Assembly: GCA_041685505.1 (NCBI GenBank) | Contig: JAWLFQ010000069.1 | Location: 1 to 13,969 of the forward strand | Origin: T1Sed10-7 sp041685505 | Lineage (GTDB): Bacteria; Actinomycetota; Nitriliruptoria; Nitriliruptorales; Nitriliruptoraceae | Length of the DNA: 13,969 nucleotides | Reading direction: 5' to 3' | In this document: piece by piece, positions 1 through 7,143 of the stretch | Position numbering within the stretch: the stretch's first letter is position 1 | Layout: each line of letters begins with the position of its first letter | Program-made: the position numbers and the translations under genes | The notes under the pieces: model-generated | Seen by the model: only the letters and a program-made list of their open reading frames with translations | Database searches by the model: none | What the model was told of the DNA's origin: nothing

Positions 1-580
1 CCTGACGCACCACCACCGGGTAGCCGTCGACGGTGGCCAGCACCGCCACCGCCTCGGGTGCCAGCACCTCCTCCACGCGGGGTGCGCGGATGAAGGCGAC
101 GTCCACGGGACCACCTTCGATGCCGGCGACCTCGAGCCGGGTGTCGAAGGAGTCCAGCTGCCGACCGTAGGCGTTGCGGCGGGTGCGCACGTGCAGCCCC
201 CCGACCAGGGGCTGCTGCTCGACCTGGTCGAGCTCGTCCGACAGCAGGATCATGCCCGCGCAGGTGCCGAAGACCGGCATGCCGGCAGCGATGCGCACCT
301 GGAGCGGGGCGAGCAGGTCGAAACGCACCAGGAGCTTGCCGATCGTGGTGGACTCCCCACCGGGCAGGACCACCGCGTCCACCGACGCCAGCTGCGCCGC
401 CGTCTTGACCTGCACGGCGTGGGCGCCGACACGCCGCAGCGTCCGCAGGTGCTCGATCACATCACCCTGCAGGGCCAGCACCCCCACCACCGGTGCATCG
501 GGACCGGGGTGCGGCAGCGCTGCTCCCCCGGCCAGACGTGCACCGGGGACCCAACGCTCGGGAAGGAAGCTGGCGCTCAC
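1..580 (-). CDS. pdxT: PdxT, glutaminase subunit of pyridoxal 5'-phosphate synthase (3' end cut by window)
   Basis: Class I glutamine amidotransferase that hydrolyses glutamine and channels ammonia to PdxS for pyridoxal 5'-phosphate synthesis in the cytoplasm. Seen on the minus strand: a start-proximal GVLALQGDV, then GGESTTIGKL, the nucleophile loop GTCAGM (Cys of the triad), RNAYGRQ and AFIRAP, all PdxT hallmarks in the right order. About 193 codons lie in the window. The His/Glu of the triad, expected in a later FHPE-type motif, falls beyond base 1. The GTG at 580 overlaps the pdxS stop as GTGA and is chosen for coupling, but it gives about 30 residues before the conserved core. GTG at 490 or 487 would start right at the core and is a real alternative. 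It forms an operon with pdxS. Confidence 0.93.
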   Translation of the reverse strand, partial: MSASFLPERWVPGARLAGGAALPHPGPDAPVVGVLALQGDVIEHLRTLRRVGAHAVQVKTAAQLASVDAVVLPGGESTTIGKLLVRFDLLAPLQVRIAAGMPVFGTCAGMILLSDELDQVEQQPLVGGLHVRTRRNAYGRQLDSFDTRLEVAGIEGGPVDVAFIRAPRVEEVLAPEAVAVLATVDGYPVVVRQ

Positions 581-1488
581 CAGCCGCGGGCGGCGTACTT
601 CTGGTCCTCGGGCAGGGTGTCGAGGTTGATGCCGACCATCGCCTCGCCGAGCCCGCGGGAGACCTTGGCGATCACGCCCGGGTCCTCGAAGTGGGTGGTC
701 GCCTCCACGATGGCCCGGGCCCGCTGCTCGGGGTTGCCGGACTTGAAGATCCCGGAGCCGACGAACACCCCGTCGGCGCCCAGCTGCATCATCATCGCCG
801 CGTCCGCGGGTGTGGCGATCCCACCGGCGGTGAACAGCACCACGGGCAGTCGGCCGGTCTCCGCGCACTCGCGTACCAGCTCCACGGGGGCGCGGTGTTC
901 CTTGGCCGCCGCGTAGAGCTCCGTCTCGTCCATCGTGGCCAGCCGGCGGATCTCTCCGCCGATGGCGCGCATGTGCCGGGTCGCCTCCACCACGTTGCCG
1001 GTGCCGGCCTCGCCCTTGGAGCGGATCATCGCCGCGCCTTCGGAGAGGCGGCGCAAGGCCTCACCGAGGTTGGTGGCGCCGCAGACGAAGGGGACGTCGA
1101 AACGCCACTTGTCGATGTGGTGGGCCTCGTCGGCGGGGGTGAGCACCTCGGACTCATCGACGTAGTCGACACCGAGCGACGCGAGCACCTGCGCCTCGAC
1201 GAAGTGACCGATGCGGGCCTTGGCCATGACGGGGATGGACACGGCCTCGACGATGCCGTCGATCATGTCGGGGTCGGACATCCGCGCGACGCCGCCCTGG
1301 GCACGGATGTCGGCGGGGACACGCTCCAGCGCCATGACGGCCACGGCACCGGCCTCCTCCGCGATGCGGGCCTGCTCCGGGGTGACGACGTCCATGATGA
1401 CGCCGCCCTTGAGCATGTCGGCCAACCCGCGCTTGACGCGGGAGGTGCCGGTGCGGGGATCGGTGGCCTGCGGGTCGTGGACGCTCAT
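577..1488 (-). CDS. pdxS: PdxS, pyridoxal 5'-phosphate synthase lyase subunit
   Basis: Synthase subunit (303 aa, normal for the family) that condenses ribose 5-phosphate, glyceraldehyde 3-phosphate and ammonia into PLP. It forms a TIM-barrel dodecamer that docks PdxT. Seen: VKRGLADMLKGGVIMDVV near residues 18-35, ALERVPADIRAQGGVARMSDP at about 53-73, the Schiff-base lysine in VMAKARIGH (K90), the second active-site lysine in MIRSKGEAGTG (K158), and a conserved GADGVFVGSGIFKS near the C-terminus. The ATG at 1488 is chosen because GGAG at 1497-1500 lies 8 bases upstream. The ATG two codons earlier would leave only 2 bases, and a longer frame to 1566 has no family support. The stop overlaps the pdxT start by 4 bases. 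Confidence 0.97.
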   Translation of the reverse strand: MSVHDPQATDPRTGTSRVKRGLADMLKGGVIMDVVTPEQARIAEEAGAVAVMALERVPADIRAQGGVARMSDPDMIDGIVEAVSIPVMAKARIGHFVEAQVLASLGVDYVDESEVLTPADEAHHIDKWRFDVPFVCGATNLGEALRRLSEGAAMIRSKGEAGTGNVVEATRHMRAIGGEIRRLATMDETELYAAAKEHRAPVELVRECAETGRLPVVLFTAGGIATPADAAMMMQLGADGVFVGSGIFKSGNPEQRARAIVEATTHFEDPGVIAKVSRGLGEAMVGINLDTLPEDQKYAARGW

Positions 1489-1507
1489 CGGCATGGCTCC
1501 GTGCGTG

Positions 1508-1523
1508 CGGGGGTGCGCCCCCG
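1508..1523 (-). terminator. GC hairpin between the DUF3048 gene and pdxS
   Basis: A perfect 6-bp stem (CGGGGG/CCCCCG) with a 4-base loop lies between the lipoprotein stop (1578) and the pdxS start (1488). It could terminate the lipoprotein transcript or sit in the pdxS leader. No T-run follows. A TACCCT at 1524-1529 just upstream on the minus strand resembles a -10 box for pdxS, but no -35 match was found. Confidence 0.3.
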
Positions 1524-1577
1524 AGGGTACTGCCAGCGAGGGCCTGCGCGGACCGTTCATCTGCACCCGTCAGCGTT

Positions 1578-2696
1578 TCACTGGGTCAGGCCCGGCAGGA
1601 CGTCGGGGAGCAGGATCCAGGTCTGGCCCGGCTTGAAGGGGAAGGGGCGGCCGTGGACGTCGAACACCTCGATGGGGCTGTCCTGGCTGGGCTTGCGGTA
1701 GCTGGCCTCGTAGCGCTTGCCGTCCCTGAGGACCAGGGCGTCAGCTGCCTCGGTGATCACGTCGGTCTCCGGGCAGGGCGCCCCGTAGCAGTTCGGCCCG
1801 GAGAAGTAGAAGCGCGCGTCGAGCACCAGCACGTTGGCGGCCCCGACCCGTCCCGCCCCCGTGACGGTGGTGGCCTGACCGTTCTGGGAGCGGCGGTAGA
1901 GACCGGCGTCCTGGTCGTAGGTGAAGATGCTGTCGTAGCCCGAGGAGATGTCCACGCGGACGCGCTCGCCCGGGTCGGTGCAGTCGGCGGCGTCCTCGGG
2001 GCACGCCAACTCCCAGCGCGGGGGTGTCTCGTCGAACCGCCAGCGCACGTCCTCGACGGGCTCGGCGCCACGCTCCCGGACCTCCTGCAACGCGGCGGCC
2101 GGCTCCAGGTAGAGGTTGAAGGGGGCGCGGCGCGACCCGTCACGGAAGAAGCCGCGCCGGCCCTCGGTGGTCAGGATCGAGGGTGTGCCGCGCAGCATCG
2201 CCTGCACCTCGTCGCGTGCGCCGGAGAAGGCGAAGCCGGCGCGGCCGTAGCCGGACATCAGCTGCGCATCGACGGGACGGGCGGACCGGACGGGGCCCAC
2301 GACCTCCGGCAACTCGGAGTGGAACACCGCCAGGAAACGGGTGATGCCCGCCTCCACCCGCTCCTCGAAGACCAGGTCCGCAGCCTCCAGACCGGTCTGC
2401 GGGCGTGCCTGCGGGGCGTTGTCGATCTTGGCCAGCAGCAGCGGCCGCTCCAGGACCTCCTCGTCGATCTCCTCCCCCGTCAGGGGGGAGAAGGGGCCGG
2501 GTTCCGGCTCGGGCTCGGGCTCGGGTTCCGGCTCGGGTTCCGGCTCCGGCTCCGGCTCGGGCTCCGGCTGCGGCGCCGCCGTCTCGTCAGGAGCGGCTGT
2601 GGGGCCCGCGAGGTCCTTGCCCTCGCCGCACGCCGCGAGCACGAGCGTGCACGCCACCAGCAGGGCCGTGCGAACCAGGAGTGGGTGGGCGGTCAC
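1578..2696 (-). CDS. DUF3048 (YerB-like) lipoprotein with Pro-Glu repeat linker
   Basis: Predicted exported lipoprotein of 372 aa; the molecular function of the family is not established. Seen: a basic-hydrophobic signal peptide ending in the lipobox LAAC, with C23 as the lipidation site. Next comes an Ala/Pro/Glu linker with eleven consecutive Pro-Glu pairs (residues 44-65). The DUF3048 signature follows at about 90-145: AKIDNAPQARPQTGLEAADLVFE, then EAGITRFLAVFHS and VGPVRSARP. The C-terminal half has two close Cys pairs (ACPEDAADC; NCYGAPC) that may form disulfides outside the cell. Start GTG at 2696 has GGGAG 6 bases upstream. It lies 119 bases beyond pimA on the same strand, so it may have its own promoter or be read through. 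Confidence 0.9.
   Translation of the reverse strand: MTAHPLLVRTALLVACTLVLAACGEGKDLAGPTAAPDETAAPQPEPEPEPEPEPEPEPEPEPEPEPGPFSPLTGEEIDEEVLERPLLLAKIDNAPQARPQTGLEAADLVFEERVEAGITRFLAVFHSELPEVVGPVRSARPVDAQLMSGYGRAGFAFSGARDEVQAMLRGTPSILTTEGRRGFFRDGSRRAPFNLYLEPAAALQEVRERGAEPVEDVRWRFDETPPRWELACPEDAADCTDPGERVRVDISSGYDSIFTYDQDAGLYRRSQNGQATTVTGAGRVGAANVLVLDARFYFSGPNCYGAPCPETDVITEAADALVLRDGKRYEASYRKPSQDSPIEVFDVHGRPFPFKPGQTWILLPDVLPGLTQ
2502..2567 (-). repeat. 11-unit CCS-GAR (Pro-Glu) hexanucleotide repeat inside the lipoprotein gene
   Basis: Eleven tandem 6-base units, each a CCG or CCC codon followed by GAG or GAA, encode (Pro-Glu)11 directly after the lipid-anchor region. Synonymous third-base changes are scattered through the units, so the array is an imperfect DNA repeat but a perfect protein repeat. 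It likely forms a stiff, acidic spacer that holds the folded domain away from the membrane or through the wall (inference). Confidence 0.9.
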
Positions 2697-2716
2697 GTTC
2701 TGCTCCCGAGTCGGAC

Positions 2717-2736
2717 GCCGGCGGCGATCCGCCGGC
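2717..2736 (-). terminator. 8-bp GC hairpin between pimA and the DUF3048 gene
   Basis: GCCGGCGG and CCGCCGGC pair perfectly around a CGAT loop. It lies about 80 bases past the pimA stop and 20 bases before the lipoprotein start. It may be a weak terminator for the lipid operon or a 5' leader hairpin. A TAGGCT at 2745-2750 on the minus strand is a possible -10 box for the lipoprotein gene, without a recognisable -35. No T-run is present. Confidence 0.3.
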
Positions 2737-2815
2737 CGCCCACGAGCCTACGGCGCGCCGAGCCGCGCACCGTGCAGGCGGTACCGGTGTGCCACCGCAC
2801 CTGTGGTGTGGAGGG

Positions 2816-3976
2816 TCATCTGCGTGCCGCGTCGCCGTGCACGGCGACGTAGTGCTCGCGCACCGAGCGCGCGACCACCGGCCAGTCGTAGCGCGCGGCG
2901 GTGGCCGTGCCGGCCGAGACCAGCCGCTCACGCCGGCCGGGATCGTCCAGCAGCGCGGCCACGGCGCGCGCGAGCGCCGCGTCGTCACCCGGTGGCACCA
3001 GGACACCGTCGACGCCGTCGGTCAGCACCCCGCGGTAGCCGGGGATCGCCGAGGCCACCACCGCCGTGCCCGCCGCCATCGCCTCCAGCAGCACGATGCC
3101 GAAGGACTCGCCTCCCAGTGCGGGAGCCACCGCCACATCGGCGGACGCCAGGGCCGCCGCCAGCCGTCCACCCTCCACCCGGCCCGCCAGCTCGACCTGG
3201 CCGTCCGGCACGCCCGACAGCAGCCCCGCCAGCTCCGCGCGCTGCGGTCCGTCACCGATCACGGTCAGGTGCGCATCCGGATGGCTGCGCCGCAGCCGGA
3301 GGTAGGCCCGGGCGAGCACCAGTACCCCCTTGCGCGGCTCCAGACGACCGACGAACACCACGCTGGGCGCCGGGTCGCGGGGTGCCGTCGCGCTGCGGTC
3401 CCGCGCCGCGGCGAAGCGGGCCACGTCGACCCCGTTGGGCACCACCGCCAGCGCATCCGCACCCACACCCAGGGCGTGCGCGTGGTAGCGGGCCGCCGCG
3501 GGGCTGACCGCCAGCGCCGCATCCGCACGCGCCAGCAGCCGGCGCCCCAGCGGCCGTGCCAGGCGGTAGGCACGGTCGGTGTCCGACCAGGCGTGCAGGG
3601 TCACCACCACCGGTGCGCGCGCCCCCAGCACCGCGGCGGGACCGACCATCGGCACCGCAGGCTCGTGCACATGGACGACGTCCGGCGCCAGCCGCCGCAG
3701 GATCCGTGCGGTCCGCAGGCCCACGGCCGGGCCCAGGGCGATGGGTGCCACGGCACCGTTGAAGGGCACACCGCGGGTCGATCCGAGGGCCACCTCGGCG
3801 GCGTGCCCGGGGCCGTCGACGTCCGCGGGGACGCCGTGCGTGACGCCCCCCTCTCCCGGCCCGAGCACCACCACCTGGTCGCCGGCGGCGAGCAGCGCCG
3901 TGGCCAGGTGACGCACGTGGGACTGCACCCCACCGGGGACACCCAGGTCGTAGGGGCTGACGAGCGCGATCCTCAC
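2816..3976 (-). CDS. pimA: GT4 glycosyltransferase, phosphatidylinositol mannosyltransferase (PimA-like)
   Basis: Probable GDP-mannose-dependent GT-B enzyme that puts the first mannose on phosphatidylinositol at the inner face of the membrane. Seen in 386 aa: an N-terminal acceptor domain starting RIALVSPYD..VPGGVQSHV (residues 2-21), VHVHEP at 101-106, TLHAW at 126-130, the nucleotide-phosphate-binding GRLEPRKG (R211, K216), and the GT4 EX7E motif in GGESFGIVLLEAMAAGTAVVAS (E290, E298). GTG at 3976 is chosen because it starts exactly at the conserved N-terminus, overlaps the upstream stop by 4 bases, and has GGAGG 7 bases upstream. A longer frame to 4048 adds unrelated residues. The assignment as PimA rather than another GT4 rests on length, GGVQSHV and the neighbouring pgsA and patA genes. 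Confidence 0.88.
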   Translation of the reverse strand: MRIALVSPYDLGVPGGVQSHVRHLATALLAAGDQVVVLGPGEGGVTHGVPADVDGPGHAAEVALGSTRGVPFNGAVAPIALGPAVGLRTARILRRLAPDVVHVHEPAVPMVGPAAVLGARAPVVVTLHAWSDTDRAYRLARPLGRRLLARADAALAVSPAAARYHAHALGVGADALAVVPNGVDVARFAAARDRSATAPRDPAPSVVFVGRLEPRKGVLVLARAYLRLRRSHPDAHLTVIGDGPQRAELAGLLSGVPDGQVELAGRVEGGRLAAALASADVAVAPALGGESFGIVLLEAMAAGTAVVASAIPGYRGVLTDGVDGVLVPPGDDAALARAVAALLDDPGRRERLVSAGTATAARYDWPVVARSVREHYVAVHGDAARR

Positions 3977-4992
3977 GTGCCGTCCTCCTCGGTGGTGGCA
4001 CGGCGCTCCGCACGGGCCAACCCGCGCCAGTCCTCCCCCGCTCGCCACGCTGCGACCACGGGATGGTCGGGCTCACGGTCGGCGAGCCAGTTGCGCACGA
4101 ACACGTGCCACTGGGTCGGGAAGCGCCCGATGAGCCGCTCCAGCTCGTGGGCCACCGCCTGGGTGCCGTCGAGCACGTCGAGGTGGGCGACCTCGATGGG
4201 GGGTTGGACCACGCCGTGGAACCCGTTGCCGGCGGCCAGGAACGCGCCCACATGCACGGGCAGCCCCGTACGGCGTGCCAACGCCGCCGGGCCCGCCGGC
4301 AGTCGGCACGGCTCGCCGAAGAACTGCACGATCGGCCCGTGCCGGGTCAGGTCCCGGTCCGCGAGCAGGGTCGCCAGCGCACCGTCCTCACGCACGGTGT
4401 GCTCGAGACGACCGAGCATGTCCCCGCCGCGGACCAGGGGGATCACCCCGATGCCCGCCTGCTCGCGGAGACGGACGAAGCGGTCGAACAGCGCGCGGGG
4501 CTCCACCACCTCCGCGACGACCACCATGCCCCAGCGACGCTGGGAGGTGAAGAAGGCGCCGACGTCCCAGGAGCCGAGGTGTGCGGTCGCGAAGATGCCG
4601 CCACGGCCCGCGTCGCGGACGGCGTCGACGTGCTCGAGGCCCTCGGCGGTGGAGGCGCGCACCACCTCGGCAGCGTCCATCCGGTGCAGGCGGAAGGCAT
4701 CGATCCAGTAGCGCGCGTAGTGGACGTAGGCCTCGCGGACCAACCGGGTCAGCTCGGCCTCGTCGGCATCACGGCGGATGCGCGCGAGGTTGGCCCGCAC
4801 CTGGGCGCGCTGGGTGGCGGATGCCGCGAGGTACCAGGCGCGGCCCAGCTGCGCCGGCAGCCGGCGTGCGAGGGGCTCGGGGGCACGAGCCGCCGCCTCC
4901 CAGGCGGCCAGGTAGCGCAGGTAGGCGGCCCGCTGGCGTAGCGTCGGCTGCGCGGGTGGCGGGAGGTCGGCCGCAGGATCGCCGGTGGTCAC
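3973..4992 (-). CDS. LPLAT-family acyltransferase, PatA-like (PIM acyltransferase)
   Basis: Member of the lipid A/lysophospholipid acyltransferase superfamily. From its position it is likely the enzyme that transfers a fatty acyl chain to the mannose of PIM at the cytoplasmic membrane. Seen in 339 aa: an amphipathic Arg/Ala-rich N-terminal half, the catalytic HX4D in TAHLGSWDVG (H138, D143), and later LLADRDLTRHG followed by VQFFGEPCRLPAGPAALARRTG, a typical acyltransferase substrate-binding region. The start GTG at 4992 overlaps the pgsA stop by 4 bases and has no strong Shine-Dalgarno, which suits translational coupling. It in turn overlaps pimA by 4 bases. The acyl donor and acceptor are inferred from context only. 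Confidence 0.87.
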   Translation of the reverse strand: MTTGDPAADLPPPAQPTLRQRAAYLRYLAAWEAAARAPEPLARRLPAQLGRAWYLAASATQRAQVRANLARIRRDADEAELTRLVREAYVHYARYWIDAFRLHRMDAAEVVRASTAEGLEHVDAVRDAGRGGIFATAHLGSWDVGAFFTSQRRWGMVVVAEVVEPRALFDRFVRLREQAGIGVIPLVRGGDMLGRLEHTVREDGALATLLADRDLTRHGPIVQFFGEPCRLPAGPAALARRTGLPVHVGAFLAAGNGFHGVVQPPIEVAHLDVLDGTQAVAHELERLIGRFPTQWHVFVRNWLADREPDHPVVAAWRAGEDWRGLARAERRATTEEDGT

Positions 4993-5705
4993 GAGCCGGG
5001 ACGGGGCCGGCCGTCGACAGCCCCATCGAAGTTGCGTTCGCCGTAGAACCGGCGGGCTGCGGCCTTGAACGCCCGGCTCCAGGCCCGGTCGTGCAGCGCC
5101 AGGTCGAGCAACTCCTCGGGGACGTCACGGTCGATCTGGCACCAGACATGGTGCACGCGCTGCACCACGGTGACCACGCCACCGACGGCGAGCAACCACA
5201 GCACCGGTTCGAGCAGCCACGGGTGGAACAGCAGCGCGGCCATCAGCGCGATGGCGCGCTCGGCCCGCTCGAGGATGCCCACCGAGCAGTCGAGGTCGAT
5301 CGACTCCGCCTTCGCACGCACGTAGCTGGTCAGCCCGGCAGCCAGCAGCGCCACCAGCGTCAGGGCCAGCAGCCGCGGTCGATCGGCCACAGACCAGGCG
5401 ATGCCCGCCACGATCACCCCGTCGGAGACGCGGTCGCTGACCGAGTCGTAGAAGCCGCCGAAGGGCGTGGAGCGCCCCGTGGCCCGCGCCACCGAGCCGT
5501 CCAGCACATCCATCAACCCGCCGGCCACCAGCACGAGCCCCCCGGCGCGGTACTCACCCACGGCCACGAGCACCGCCGCCACGCCCGTGAGCAGCAGCCC
5601 GAGGGTGGTGAGCACGTTCGGGCTGATGCCCGTGCGACCCAGCCCACGACCCACCGGCGCCGTGACAGCGTCAACGGCGGCAGGGAAGCGGGATCGCAGC
5701 GCCAC
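4989..5705 (-). CDS. pgsA: CDP-alcohol phosphatidyltransferase, phosphatidylinositol phosphate synthase (PgsA1-like)
   Basis: Integral membrane enzyme joining CDP-diacylglycerol and inositol 1-phosphate to give phosphatidylinositol phosphate, the base lipid for PIMs. Seen in 238 aa: the full CDP-OH-P signature D-x2-D-G-x2-A-R-x8-G-x3-D-x3-D at residues 66-91 (metal-binding D66, D69, D87, D91), preceded by GISPNVLTTLG and flanked by about six hydrophobic segments. Inositol phosphate as substrate is inferred from the PatA/PimA neighbours; glycerol 3-phosphate (PgsA proper) is the alternative. A soluble Arg-rich C-terminal tail of about 40 residues extends past the last membrane segment. Start GTG at 5705 has only a weak ribosome-binding site (TAGGT). 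It lies 59 bases after the HIT gene. Confidence 0.9.
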   Translation of the reverse strand: MALRSRFPAAVDAVTAPVGRGLGRTGISPNVLTTLGLLLTGVAAVLVAVGEYRAGGLVLVAGGLMDVLDGSVARATGRSTPFGGFYDSVSDRVSDGVIVAGIAWSVADRPRLLALTLVALLAAGLTSYVRAKAESIDLDCSVGILERAERAIALMAALLFHPWLLEPVLWLLAVGGVVTVVQRVHHVWCQIDRDVPEELLDLALHDRAWSRAFKAAARRFYGERNFDGAVDGRPRPGS

Positions 5706-5764
5706 GGGGACCTACGCAGACAGGTGGACGTCGACCCGACAGACTACAGCCCGCTCGCCGTCGA

Positions 5765-6403
5765 TCATCCGAGGTCAGCGAAACCGGGCAGCAGCTCGTC
5801 GTAGAGCTCCTCCAGCGCCTTGGGCAGGACCCGGGCCGCACCCACCACGGACATGAAGTTGGTGTCACCACCCCAGCGTGGGACGGCGTGCAGGTGCAGG
5901 TGGTCGGTGATCCCGGCACCGGCCACCCCACCGAGGTTCATGCCGAGGTTGATGCCCTGCGCGCCGAGGCGCTGCTTGAGCACGCCCACCGTCACCCGTC
6001 CGAGCGCGAAGACCTCGGCAGCCACGTCACCGTCGAGGTGCTCGAGTTCGGCGGTGTGGGCGTAGGGCACGACCATGAGGTGGCCGGGGTTGTAGGGGTA
6101 GGCGTTGAAGATCACGTAGGCGTGGTGACCACGGTGCAGGATCAGCGAGGCACGGTCCTGATCGGGGCCACGGTCGGGCAGCACGCAGAAGGGACAGCCC
6201 TCGATCGGATCCGCACCGGCGATGTAGCCGAAACGCCAGGGCGCCCACAGCCGCTGGAGCCCCTCGATACCGACACCGGGTTGGTCGCTGCGGGTGTCAC
6301 GGCCGCGTTCGCCGACGTGCTCCACCGCAGCCGGCTCGTCGCCGGCCGCCCGGGGCACCTCCTGCGGCTCGCCGTGCTGGTCACGACCGGGGTCCCAGGT
6401 CAT
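5765..6403 (-). CDS. HIT-family hydrolase/phosphorylase (Ap4A phosphorylase-like)
   Basis: Cytoplasmic nucleotide-binding protein of the histidine-triad superfamily, closest in layout to actinobacterial diadenosine-tetraphosphate phosphorylases that sit beside pgsA1. Seen in 212 aa: an acidic, disordered-looking N-terminus of about 48 residues, LQRLWAPWRFGYI, a CPFC pair (C70, C73) that with a later His could bind zinc, NAYPYNPGHLMVVPY at about 100-114, and the triad HLHLHAVPRWGGD (H168, H170, H172). The ATG at 6403 overlaps the methyltransferase stop as ATGA and has GGAGG 8 bases upstream, so it is preferred over a longer frame from 6466. The physiological substrate cannot be told from sequence. 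Confidence 0.9.
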   Translation of the reverse strand: MTWDPGRDQHGEPQEVPRAAGDEPAAVEHVGERGRDTRSDQPGVGIEGLQRLWAPWRFGYIAGADPIEGCPFCVLPDRGPDQDRASLILHRGHHAYVIFNAYPYNPGHLMVVPYAHTAELEHLDGDVAAEVFALGRVTVGVLKQRLGAQGINLGMNLGGVAGAGITDHLHLHAVPRWGGDTNFMSVVGAARVLPKALEELYDELLPGFADLG

Positions 6404-7143
6404 GCGCTCCGCCTCCCGATCAGCAACCCGCGGTCGGCCCCGAGGCCGTCCACCACGTCCAGCCACTCACCTACCAGGCCCGTGCGCTCCACCGCCTGTA
6501 CGTACCGCTCGGCGGTGAACAGCGGCATCCGCAGGTGCTCCTCCAGGGAGGCCACCCCGCCGGGCGTCGCCACGGCCCACGCGAAGGACAGGGCCACGAC
6601 ATCGCCCTCCCGTCGCGAACTCGCCACCCGCGCGATCACCCCGTCGTCCTGCTGCGCGGTGATCAGATCACGGACCCCGTCGTCGCGGACCTGCTGAGGT
6701 GTCAGCCACGGCTCGACCAGCAGGATGCCGCCCGGCGCCACGTGGGCAGCCATGGCAGCCAGGGCGGCGTCGAGTTCCTCGGCGTCCTCGACGTGCCCGA
6801 TGGAGCTGAGCAGGCAGGTGACGACGTCGAAGCGACGGCCGAGATCGAAGCTGCGCAGATCGGCCTCGTGGAGGGTCACCGCTGTGCCGAGCCGCGCCGC
6901 GGCGATGGTGAGCATCTCCGCCGACCCGTCGATACCCACCAGGTCATCGAGGTGCGCAGCGAAGCTCGCCAGGTGGCGGCCGGTGCCGCAGGCGACGTCC
7001 AGCAGGCTGTGGACCTCGACGCCGCGATCGGCAGCCAGCGCCAGCAGCGCGTCGGCTTCGGCGTCGTGGTCCTTGCCGCGCGCGTTGGCGAGGGCGTCGT
7101 ACCACCCGGCCAGATCGTGGTAGCTCGGTGCGCGGTGGCTCAC
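6400..7143 (-). CDS. Class I SAM-dependent methyltransferase, DesVI/sugar N-methyltransferase-like
   Basis: Rossmann-fold methyltransferase of 247 aa. Seen: YHDLAGWYDALANARGKDHDAEAD at 8-31, motif I LLDVACGTGRH (47-57), acidic residue D72 of motif II in GIDGSAEML, ADLRSFDLGRRFDVVTCLLSSIGHV at about 94-118, and PGGILLVEPWLTP near 138-150. This run of motifs matches my memory of TDP-amino-sugar N,N-dimethyltransferases such as DesVI and related uncharacterised proteins. No sugar nucleotide genes lie in the window, so the substrate is unknown. The GTG start overlaps the thrS stop (GTGA) and its own stop overlaps the HIT start (ATGA), so it is wired into the operon on both sides. It appears to be an extra gene between thrS and HIT. 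Confidence 0.85.
   Translation of the reverse strand: MSHRAPSYHDLAGWYDALANARGKDHDAEADALLALAADRGVEVHSLLDVACGTGRHLASFAAHLDDLVGIDGSAEMLTIAAARLGTAVTLHEADLRSFDLGRRFDVVTCLLSSIGHVEDAEELDAALAAMAAHVAPGGILLVEPWLTPQQVRDDGVRDLITAQQDDGVIARVASSRREGDVVALSFAWAVATPGGVASLEEHLRMPLFTAERYVQAVERTGLVGEWLDVVDGLGADRGLLIGRRSA

Noticed and set aside
2502..2567. CRISPR-like or mobile repeat array
   Set aside because: The 6-base units are contiguous, without spacers, and in frame with a lipoprotein; it is a coding Pro-Glu repeat.
2405..4711. A 768-codon plus-strand open frame across the lipid genes
   Set aside because: It is antisense to three clearly recognisable proteins, is dominated by Arg/Gly/His/Pro, and shows no domain; it is a GC-rich shadow frame.
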